In this document: positions 7,164 through 13,318 of the stretch, one piece after another
Layout of the letters: each line of letters starts with the position of its first letter
Numbering within the stretch: the first letter of the stretch is position 1
Assembly: GCA_031268525.1 (NCBI GenBank)
Contig: JAIRXA010000110.1
Location: 1-20,438, forward strand
Source of the DNA: Coriobacteriales bacterium
GTDB lineage: Bacteria > Actinomycetota > Coriobacteriia > Coriobacteriales > UBA8131
Length of the DNA stretch: 20,438 nucleotides
Direction: 5' to 3'
Notes under the pieces: generated by a model
Databases searched by the model: none
What the model was told of the DNA's origin: nothing
Seen by the model: the letters and a program-made list of their open reading frames with translations, nothing else
Position numbers and translations under genes: made by a program

Positions 7164-8240
7164 TCATTCCTTCTCGATGGGAAAACGAACCGTGATCGAA
7201 TCCCCTTTGACCCGAACGCTTGGAAGATCGCTCAGGCTGAGGTAGTAACGCTCGGCAATCATCTCAAAGGCCTTTTCCATCTCCCGCGAAAAGAGCTCCA
7301 CGTCCTCAGGCGCGAGTTTCAGGCCGCGAGAATCACGAGTCAGGTCAGTGGTCAGGTCCCCCGCCGCCTTGCGTCCACCCGAGCGAGCAAGATCGTAGAG
7401 AGGACGCAGCGGACTTATGAGATGCGACAGGATGCGATGGGCTGTGCGCTCGGAGATCACAAGGCCCATGTGCGCGCAGTTCTCCAAAAGCTCCCCGGCG
7501 TCGGCGCTCGTCGCAAGACGCTGACCGATCGGCAGGGTGCGCGCATCGTCACAGAACAACAGGGTCTCGTTACTCACCTGACGACGCCCCTGTTCCAACA
7601 AGGTTGCAGCAATCTCAGAGGGCGAACCAAAATAGATTTCTGGCTCGCGTCGATGAGCAAGCGCAAACTCAAGAGAGGCCCGCAACAGGTTATGGGGGCC
7701 CTTGACGACGCGTAGGCGCCCCTCTTCATCCTTCTCTATGCGTGGAAAGCTTGACTGGTCGGCCTTCTCGGGTAAAACCGTCGTATCCACCCGGATAAAG
7801 AGCGCAGTACCGAGTCCTACTGCCGAAGAGACAACGCGAGCCTCATCGACATTGCTCCTGATGGAAAACAGCGCCATCCCGCGTCCGTGCACGCCCCAGT
7901 CGTCCATGACCATCGTCTCAAGTTTTGAGGTCACGCGTGGCTCAAAGACCAGGGAATGGAGATGCGCAGGAATGCCCAGACCGTCGTCGATGACCGTCAG
8001 AGTGCGGGCATCGCCCTCCCGTGTGGTGGCGACATAAATCGCATGCGCCTCGGCATCGCGGGCATTGCGGAGCATCTCGACAACGATATCCTCAACGCAG
8101 CGGATATCGTGCTTGGCCTGACGGCGTTCGGCTTCCTCGCTCCGAAGGCGCACGAAGCCACTGCCCAGATCCTCCTCAACACGCAGATGAGTTCCGCCTG
8201 AAACCTGTTTGATAAAACCTATGAGCTCGGTGTCGCCCAT
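7164..8240 (-). CDS. GHKL-fold ATP-binding protein linked to rny, uncharacterised
   Basis: The 358-residue product has a clear GHKL (Bergerat) ATPase domain. The N box EMLRNARDA is near residues 55-63, with a Glu where MutL- and Hsp90-like members place the catalytic base. The G1 box DDGLGI is at 85-90 and the G2 box GVHGRGMALFSI at 116-127. There is no histidine-phosphorylation domain, receiver or membrane segment, so this is not an ordinary sensor kinase. The C-terminal 200 residues match nothing I recognise. The open frame can start at TTG 8249, but ATG 8240 is preferred because it has a GGA a few bases before it and homologue-like spacing. It lies 23 bases downstream of rny on the same strand, so the two are probably co-transcribed. 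A role in RNA decay or DNA repair is only a guess from position. Confidence 0.85.
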   Translation of the reverse strand: MGDTELIGFIKQVSGGTHLRVEEDLGSGFVRLRSEEAERRQAKHDIRCVEDIVVEMLRNARDAEAHAIYVATTREGDARTLTVIDDGLGIPAHLHSLVFEPRVTSKLETMVMDDWGVHGRGMALFSIRSNVDEARVVSSAVGLGTALFIRVDTTVLPEKADQSSFPRIEKDEEGRLRVVKGPHNLLRASLEFALAHRREPEIYFGSPSEIAATLLEQGRRQVSNETLLFCDDARTLPIGQRLATSADAGELLENCAHMGLVISERTAHRILSHLISPLRPLYDLARSGGRKAAGDLTTDLTRDSRGLKLAPEDVELFSREMEKAFEMIAERYYLSLSDLPSVRVKGDSITVRFPIEKE

Positions 8241-8263
8241 GTTGTCCAACTATCTGATGCTGC

Positions 8264-9793
8264 TCACTTTGCGTAATCGACAGAACGGCTCTCCCGGATG
8301 ACCAGCACCTTGATCTGGCCGGGATACTCCATCTCGTCCTCGATGTGCTTGGCGATGTCATGCGCCAGAACCACGGCATCAGAATCGGAAATCACATCCG
8401 GCTCAACCATGACACGCACTTCGCGCCCAGCCTGCATGGCGTAGGTCTTTTCGACACCCTTATGGGAGTTCGCGATGGATTCGAGTTTCTCCAGCCGTTT
8501 GATATAGCTTTCCAGAGTTTCGCGACGTGCTCCGGGACGGGCGGCGGAAATGGCATCAGCAGCCTGTACGAGAACCGCAATGATGCTTGAAGGCTCCACG
8601 TCGTTATGATGAGCTTCAATGGCGTGGACGATCTCGGGGCTCTCGCCAAAACGGCGGGCGAGATCGGCTCCGATGACCGCATGCGAGCCCTCGACCTCAT
8701 GGTCGATAGCCTTGCCAAGGTCGTGGAGCAACCCGGCGCGCTTGGCAGGCGTCGGATCAAGGCCCAGTTCGGAGGCCATGACGCCTGCCAGATAGGCAAC
8801 CTCAAGCGAATGGTTGAGGACGTTTTGTCCATAGGAGGTGCGGAACTTCAAGCGCCCAAGCGTCTTGATGAGCTCGGGATGAAGATCGTGGATACCCGTA
8901 TCAAAGGCCGCCTGATCGCCGGCCTCCTGAACCTGCTGCATGACGAGATCGGTCGCCTTGTTGAACATCTCCTCGATGCGAGCTGGGTGGATGCGCCCGT
9001 CGGCAATGAGGTTTTCAAGGGTGATGCGTCCGATTTCGCGACGCACCGGATCGAAGCTTGAAATCACGACGACCTCGGGGGTGTCGTCGATGATCAGGTT
9101 GATTCCGGTGATCTGCTCAAAGGTGCGAATGTTACGGCCCTCGCGACCGATGATACGCCCCTTGAGGTCGTCGGAGGGAATGACAACCGAGGACACCGTG
9201 TGCTCGGCGGTATGATCCGCGGCGACGCGTTGAATGGCAAGGCTGAGGATCTCACGTGACTTCTTATCCGCCTCGTTGCGAGCCTGTTGCTCGCCCTCAC
9301 GGATGATGGTCGCCGCCTCATGGGTGATATCATCCCGAACACGGTCGAGGAGCTCCCTGTGGGCCTCATCGGTAGTCAAACGGGCGATACGCTCAAGATC
9401 GGACTGTACGCGTGCCGTAGCCGCGTCAAGATCACGCTGCTTCTTCTCAACCTGCCCACTCATAGACGAGAGTTGGTGCTCACGCGTATCGAGAGATTCA
9501 ACGCGCTTATCAAGGCTCTCCTCGCGCTGCATGAGGCGATTTTCGAGCAACTTGATCTCCTTGCGGCGCTCATTGAGTTCCTTATCGGCTTCAGCCTTGA
9601 GGTGATAGGCTTCATCCTTGGCCTCTACGAGGGCTTCGCGTTTCAGGGTTTCAGCGCTCTTTTCTGCGTCTTTCAGGGTGCGTTCTGCGTTGGCGATGGC
9701 GTTCTTGGCATTCGAGTTCAAGACAAATCTGGTCAGTACAAAACCCAAGGCACCACCGACAAGCAGAGCGATGACGGCAGCCAGAATTTCCAT
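8264..9793 (-). CDS. rny: Ribonuclease Y
   Basis: RNase Y is a membrane-anchored endoribonuclease that starts mRNA decay in many Gram-positives. The 509 residues show the full layout. An N-terminal membrane helix starts right at the beginning (EILAAVIALLVGGALGFVL). A long charged coiled coil spans about 30-190, a KH domain carries GRIIGREGRN (about 212-221), and an HD phosphodiesterase domain carries LLHDLGKA (His357-Asp358) and EAHHNDVEP. AAAGGAG lies 6 bases before the ATG at 9793; upstream in-frame ATGs at 9796 and 9814 have worse spacing. An uncharacterised GHKL ATPase gene follows 23 bases downstream. A terminator for recX lies between recX and this gene, so rny is transcribed separately or under attenuation. 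Confidence 0.97.
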   Translation of the reverse strand: MEILAAVIALLVGGALGFVLTRFVLNSNAKNAIANAERTLKDAEKSAETLKREALVEAKDEAYHLKAEADKELNERRKEIKLLENRLMQREESLDKRVESLDTREHQLSSMSGQVEKKQRDLDAATARVQSDLERIARLTTDEAHRELLDRVRDDITHEAATIIREGEQQARNEADKKSREILSLAIQRVAADHTAEHTVSSVVIPSDDLKGRIIGREGRNIRTFEQITGINLIIDDTPEVVVISSFDPVRREIGRITLENLIADGRIHPARIEEMFNKATDLVMQQVQEAGDQAAFDTGIHDLHPELIKTLGRLKFRTSYGQNVLNHSLEVAYLAGVMASELGLDPTPAKRAGLLHDLGKAIDHEVEGSHAVIGADLARRFGESPEIVHAIEAHHNDVEPSSIIAVLVQAADAISAARPGARRETLESYIKRLEKLESIANSHKGVEKTYAMQAGREVRVMVEPDVISDSDAVVLAHDIAKHIEDEMEYPGQIKVLVIRESRSVDYAK

Positions 9794-9853
9794 CATGCTC
9801 TCCTTTCTTACCATTGAAGCAGTTAATCTTTATCTCAGTAAGGATGCCCTGCC

Positions 9854-9882
9854 AAAGAAAAAGCCGGGCATGAGCATCCGGC
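9854..9882 (-). terminator. Rho-independent terminator downstream of recX
   Basis: On the minus strand a hairpin with GCCGG / CCGGC ends (9863-9882) is followed by TTTTTCTTT (9862-9854). It lies about 130 bases past the recX stop and about 60 bases before the rny start. It could end recA-recX transcripts or act as an attenuator in an rny leader. The rest of the 220-base recX-rny spacer holds no gene. A weak TTGACG-17-TACCAT promoter (10017 to 9989) is the only other candidate element. Confidence 0.7.
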
Positions 9883-10013
9883 ATGATGATCGAGCCCAGA
9901 AAGGGACCTTTGCTTTTTCCGCTATCTGTAATAAAACAACGCGTCCGTGAATACAAGTCGCGCTTGGGGGATCAAAATGCCTGTTTACATGGTATTCCAC
10001 TCAACGCAAACCG

Positions 10014-10622
10014 TCAACTTTCCGCGCTTTGCGAAATCGACACTGTGCGCATATCGAGTGTGCGAAGCGCTCGTCGGGCGACTTCGGTGGAGAAACCCCG
10101 ACTCAGCAGTTTGTGGAAACAGGCACCTCGAGGATCTTTGGCCCGTGACCGAAATCGCTCAACACAGATGAGCGCGCGACTCAGCTCATCGGCCTCATCA
10201 AAGAAGGCTTCCGGGTAGCCATCGGCGTGCTCCAGATCGATTCCAAAACGCTTGATTTCTCGCACGATCCGTTGCTGACCCCAGCCCTTGTTTGCCTTGC
10301 CGGCAATGTAGAGCTGCGTGAAACGCTCATCATCAACCAAGCCCACCGTCACCGCCCGTGCGACCTCTGCCGTAACGATCGCCCCCGGAAAACCCGCCTG
10401 CCGCAAGCGATCTGCCAGCTCCTGCTCAGAACGATCCCGCACAGTGATCAGACGCTCGGTCTTCGCACGTGCCGCCTCAGCGTCCAGTGAAACATGAGCG
10501 GTCTGAGGATGGCTTTTCGATTCGGTCTTCGTGCGCGCTGCCTCGACACCGAATGAGGAGACGCCCGCCGATCCTTTACGATTCGAGGGGCGTCCCATCT
10601 CCAGTGAAGCGTCGGCCTGCAT
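10014..10622 (-). CDS. recX: Regulatory protein RecX
   Basis: RecX binds RecA filaments and limits recombinase activity. The 202-residue product shows the family's three-helix repeats, with RDRSEQELADRLRQAGFPG, VDDERFTQLYIAGKANKGW and KLLSRGFSTEVARRAL as recognisable parts. About 45 N-terminal residues precede the conserved domain. This extension contains EAARTKTE (27-34), repeated as EAARAKTE (49-56) at the domain boundary, which suggests a small internal duplication. The ATG overlaps the recA stop by one base (TGATG), so translation is coupled to recA and expression follows the recA SOS promoter. Confidence 0.94.
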   Translation of the reverse strand: MQADASLEMGRPSNRKGSAGVSSFGVEAARTKTESKSHPQTAHVSLDAEAARAKTERLITVRDRSEQELADRLRQAGFPGAIVTAEVARAVTVGLVDDERFTQLYIAGKANKGWGQQRIVREIKRFGIDLEHADGYPEAFFDEADELSRALICVERFRSRAKDPRGACFHKLLSRGFSTEVARRALRTLDMRTVSISQSAES

Positions 10623-11668
10623 CAGGCGCTGACCACATCGCCGGTCGCAGACTGCTCTGCTGTGGCCGGAGGACTTGTCGTCAGGCCGATGGCCACGCGT
10701 ATCCGAGCTTCGATCTCATCGCGCATATCCGGGGTCGAGCGCAGCAGCTCCTTTGCGGCCTCGCGTCCCTGCCCGAGTCGCTCCTCGCCGTAGGTAAACC
10801 ATGCTCCAGACTTCTTGACGATACCTTCCTCGACGCCGAGGTCGATAATACAACCCTCTTTGGAGATGCCCTCGCCATACATCAGATCAAACTCTGCCTG
10901 ACGAAAAGGCGGCGCTACCTTATTCTTGACCACTTTGGCACGCACACGGTTACCGATGATATCGGTGCCTTTCTTGATGATATCAACCTTACGGATATCG
11001 ATGCGGATAGTCGAGAAGAATTTGAGCGCGCGGCCACCGGTTGTCGTCTCGGGACTACCAAACATGACACCGATCTTCTCGCGCAGCTGATTGATGAAAA
11101 TGCAGGTGGTATTGGATTTTGACAGAGAGCCGGCGAGTTTACGCAGGGCCTGACTCATCAGACGAGCCTGGAGGCCGACATTCGTATCCCCGATCTCACC
11201 TTCGATCTCGGCTCGCGGAACCAGAGCTGCCACCGAGTCGATGACGATGGCGTCGATGGCACCAGAGTGCACGAGCATGTCGCAGATCTCGAGTGCCTGC
11301 TCTCCGGTGTCCGGCTGGGAGATGAGCACCTCGTCGATATCGACGCCAAGTCGTGCCGCATAACCGGGATCAAGCGCATGCTCCGCATCAATGAAGGCAA
11401 CGATGCCGCCGAGCGCCTGAGCCTCCGCCAGTATCTGGAGAGCCAGGGTTGTCTTCCCGCTCGCTTCGGGGCCATATATCTCAACGATTCGCCCACGGGG
11501 AACCCCTCCTATACCGAGGGCAGCATCCAGTGCCAGAGAGCCGGTGGGTATCACCCCGATCTCCATGCTCGGCCCTCCCTCACCATAGCGCATGATCGAG
11601 CCCTTCCCAAATTTCTTCTCGATCTGCTCGGTCGTGAGTTCCAGGGCCTTGGTCTTATCTTGCTCCAT
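10622..11668 (-). CDS. recA: Recombinase RecA
   Basis: RecA is the ATP-dependent strand-exchange protein and LexA co-protease. The 348-residue length is normal. Numbered from ATG 11668, the P-loop GPEASGKT falls at 66-73, the same positions as in E. coli RecA. Walker B is AIVIDSVAAL near 140-149. The loop-2 region (GSPETTTGGRALKFF) and the C-terminal domain are intact, and there is no intein. An in-frame ATG four codons upstream exists (11680), but GGAG lies 6 bases before 11668, and MEQDKTKALELTTEQIEKKFGKG is the usual type of RecA start. It is transcribed from a LexA-controlled promoter at 11732-11760 together with recX. Confidence 0.99.
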   Translation of the reverse strand: MEQDKTKALELTTEQIEKKFGKGSIMRYGEGGPSMEIGVIPTGSLALDAALGIGGVPRGRIVEIYGPEASGKTTLALQILAEAQALGGIVAFIDAEHALDPGYAARLGVDIDEVLISQPDTGEQALEICDMLVHSGAIDAIVIDSVAALVPRAEIEGEIGDTNVGLQARLMSQALRKLAGSLSKSNTTCIFINQLREKIGVMFGSPETTTGGRALKFFSTIRIDIRKVDIIKKGTDIIGNRVRAKVVKNKVAPPFRQAEFDLMYGEGISKEGCIIDLGVEEGIVKKSGAWFTYGEERLGQGREAAKELLRSTPDMRDEIEARIRVAIGLTTSPPATAEQSATGDVVSA

Positions 11669-11731
11669 CGGGGTCTCCATTTCGGGTCATGGTCTGAAAG
11701 ATCCTTTGCAAGGCGCATCTGCCACGATAAA

Positions 11732-11760
11732 AGCATAGACGAACAAATGTTCGGTGTCAA
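11732..11760 (-). promoter_or_regulatory. recA promoter with LexA (SOS) box in the spacer
   Basis: On the minus strand: consensus -35 TTGACA (11755-11760), exactly 17 bases, then TATGCT (11732-11737). The LexA palindrome CGAACAAATGTTCG occupies 11740-11753, almost filling the spacer, and is the same 14-base sequence as at ruvC. The expected transcript start is near 11725, giving a leader of about 57 bases before ATG 11668. Confidence 0.93.
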
Positions 11761-11869
11761 TCATCTTTTGAGAAAAATCGCAGGAAAAGGCTGCAATTCT
11801 CAAGAATAGTTCTCGCAAGAGGGACCCTGTGCCCTCATTCTGCAAGCATTTTGAATCATATCTGGACGC

Positions 11870-11957
11870 CATCAAAACACAGCCCGAACATATCCCAAAT
11901 ACCTTCCAAACCATTTCTCAACGCATCCCAAACGCACCACAAACGCATTCCAGGCAG
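11870..11957. repeat. Degenerate 11-bp periodic array upstream of recA
   Basis: Cutting the + strand into 11-base units from 11870 aligns eight units on the consensus ATCCCAAACGC. Positions 4-9 (CCAAAC) are nearly invariant in several units: 11892-11902, 11903-11913, 11925-11935 and 11936-11946. The spacing is about one helical turn, so the AAA cores fall on one face of the DNA. The + strand here is almost free of G. Confidence 0.6.
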
Positions 11958-12020
11958 AGAGCTCCTTTCCTCCGCCCGCCCCGTCCATCCATCCTTGAGG
12001 GTCCATCCACTCGCTCAGGC

Positions 12021-12072
12021 GGGCGGACTGATGTCCGCCCCTCCGCCCCTGCACCTCGCGGAGCCTACGAGC
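12021..12072. repeat. Dispersed palindromic repeat, copy 2
   Basis: A perfect 8-bp hairpin GGGCGGAC / GTCCGCCC with loop TGAT (12021-12040) is followed by a tail resembling copy 1 (TGCACCTCGCGGAGCCTACG, 12050-12069). It lies in the 3' region of pncC, where it could mark or stabilise the transcript end. Confidence 0.8.
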
Positions 12073-12087
12073 CATACGTGCTCGCTC

Positions 12088-12127
12088 GGGCGGACTGATG
12101 TCCGCCCCTGATGTCCGCCCCCTACAG
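12088..12127. repeat. Dispersed palindromic repeat, copy 3, with partial re-duplication
   Basis: The same perfect hairpin as copy 2 (12088-12107) is followed at once by a second copy of its right half, CTGATGTCCGCCC (12108-12120), and then by CCTACAGGTCATCC, which recurs near 15277. The half-copy suggests slippage or an incomplete insertion. Confidence 0.8.
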
Positions 12128-12152
12128 GTCATCCGCCTCAGCGCCCTACACC

Positions 12153-12656
12153 CTACACCCCAAGGCGAATCAGGTCTGCCAGCAGCCGCAGAGCCTCCCG
12201 TGTCGCTGCCTCGCGCACGGCATCCCGATCTCCTCTGAAGGTATGACGAATGGCGCGCTCCCCCGTCGGCCCGGCCACGGCAATCCAGACCGTCCCCACA
12301 GGCTTTCCCGCTTCTGCCCCTCCCGGACCAGCAATCCCGGTGGTGCTCACCGCCGCGGCTACCCCCAAAGTCGCACGGGCGCCTCGTGCCATCTGCAATG
12401 CGCAGTCCCTGCTCACAACACCAAGGGTCGCGATCGTATGCGCATCAACCCCGAGCACTGCGCGCTTGACCGAAGGATCATAGCTGACGACCCCGCCCCA
12501 AAATACCTCAGAGGCGCCTGGCACCGAGGTAAGCGAGGCGGCAATCAGACCGCCTGTGCAGGATTCCGCGCATCCTATGGTCAAGCCTGCGTCTCGAGCA
12601 AGGTCGAGAACCCTGACCGCCTCCTCAATCAGGCAGGCAGGCAGCGAGACACTCAT
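12153..12656 (-). CDS. pncC: Nicotinamide-nucleotide amidohydrolase, CinA C-terminal family (PncC)
   Basis: PncC deamidates nicotinamide mononucleotide to nicotinic acid mononucleotide, recycling NMN released by NAD-dependent DNA ligase. The 167 residues form only the CinA C-terminal domain; the N-terminal MoaB-like domain of full CinA is absent. Visible motifs are AESCTGG, with the probable catalytic Ser32, GGVVSYDPSVK, with conserved Tyr59 and Lys64, and TTGIAGPGG. The start overlaps the pgsA stop in an ATGA arrangement, so it is the last gene of rimO-pgsA-pncC. In many Gram-positives this gene precedes recA, as here, but the SOS promoter separates the two. Family is sure; the enzyme activity is inferred from the family. 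Confidence 0.94.
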   Translation of the reverse strand: MSVSLPACLIEEAVRVLDLARDAGLTIGCAESCTGGLIAASLTSVPGASEVFWGGVVSYDPSVKRAVLGVDAHTIATLGVVSRDCALQMARGARATLGVAAAVSTTGIAGPGGAEAGKPVGTVWIAVAGPTGERAIRHTFRGDRDAVREAATREALRLLADLIRLGV

Positions 12657-13318
12657 GCGTCCCTATCCTTTGGAGTGCCCTGAGCCGAGAAACCCAGGAC
12701 ATCGGCAGACTTTATGAAGTAATCCATGAGCGAGAGCAGGGTCAGTATCAGGGCGGCTGACATCACGATCCAGGCAAGGATGTTAAAGCCCAGCCAAAGA
12801 TCGCCATGATAACCATCAAAGAAGCTCCACACAACACTGTCCTTGATGATGAAGGCAATGATGGCGGCGATCTGGGTCACCGTCTTGATCTTACCCAGTC
12901 TGCTGGCAGCGATGACCTTACCCTCGGTCGCAGCTACCATACGCAAACCGGAAACGAGAAATTCCCGCGCCACAATAACCAGGGCTACCCAGGCGGGCAG
13001 GGTGCCCAGCTCAATGAGCGCCAACAGGGCGGCGGTGACCAGTATCTTATCGGCCAATGGATCGAGAAACTTACCGAGGTTTGTCACCTCGGCGCGCGAG
13101 CGAGCAAGGTAGCCATCTACGGCATCGGTGGCGGCCAAGGCCGCGAAGACCGCAGCAGCAACCCAGGGTTTGATCATCTGAGCCAAGTCCGGGTCGAGAG
13201 TCCAATCCGGCCAGGGCGCCAGAATGAAAAAGACGAAAACCGGAATGAGGACGATTCGCATCGTCGTGACGATATTCGCTGGCGTCAGCATTCCCCTGTT
13301 GGTGCCCCGTTCAGCCAT
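12653..13318 (-). CDS. pgsA: CDP-diacylglycerol--glycerol-3-phosphate 3-phosphatidyltransferase
   Basis: PgsA makes phosphatidylglycerol phosphate, the committed step to phosphatidylglycerol. The CDP-alcohol phosphotransferase signature DG-x2-AR-x8-G-x3-D-x3-D is complete (DGYLARSRAEVTNLGKFLDP onward). There are about five or six membrane segments in 221 residues, and the N-terminal TPANIVTTMRIVLIPVFV is typical of PgsA. The open frame runs 11 codons further upstream (13351), but the ATG at 13318 is preferred: it has GAGAG 5 bases upstream and the expected distance to the first membrane helix. It overlaps the end of rimO by 8 bases, and pncC overlaps its own end, so the three genes are one unit. 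Confidence 0.95.
   Translation of the reverse strand: MAERGTNRGMLTPANIVTTMRIVLIPVFVFFILAPWPDWTLDPDLAQMIKPWVAAAVFAALAATDAVDGYLARSRAEVTNLGKFLDPLADKILVTAALLALIELGTLPAWVALVIVAREFLVSGLRMVAATEGKVIAASRLGKIKTVTQIAAIIAFIIKDSVVWSFFDGYHGDLWLGFNILAWIVMSAALILTLLSLMDYFIKSADVLGFSAQGTPKDRDA

Larger units (their letters stand above)
11669..12152. other. 484-bp non-coding region between pncC and recA
   Basis: From left to right this region holds the recA leader (11669-11725), the SOS promoter (11732-11760) and about 110 bases without recognisable signals. Then come a degenerate 11-bp array (11870-11957), a C-rich stretch with GTCCATCCA-like direct repeats around 11980-12012, and two palindromic repeat hairpins (12021-12127). 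The open frames that cross it show no family resemblance and no ribosome site. I see no RNA gene. Confidence 0.7.

Noticed and set aside
6885..7715. 276-codon plus-strand open frame crossing the ruvC promoter and the ATPase gene
   Set aside because: It overlaps ruvC, its promoter and the GHKL gene in antisense, and its sequence is low-complexity Arg-rich with the 30-bp DNA repeat translated; no protein family is visible.
9287..9817. 176-codon plus-strand open frame opposite rny
   Set aside because: It is antisense to the coiled-coil coding part of rny, whose regular codon pattern keeps the opposite frame open. No independent support.
8264..9817. rny start at 9814
   Set aside because: That start lacks a ribosome site; AAAGGAG lies inside the extra codons and points to the ATG at 9793.
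10469..11122. 217-codon plus-strand open frame over recX and recA
   Set aside because: It is antisense to two certain genes and shows no recognisable domain.
12021..12107. Palindromic hairpins as rho-independent terminators of pncC
   Set aside because: The stems are strong but no T-tract follows on the minus strand; better described as repeat elements.
11829..12111. Short plus-strand open frames in the recA-pncC spacer
   Set aside because: They only translate the 11-bp array and palindromic repeats, overlap each other in different frames and lack ribosome sites.
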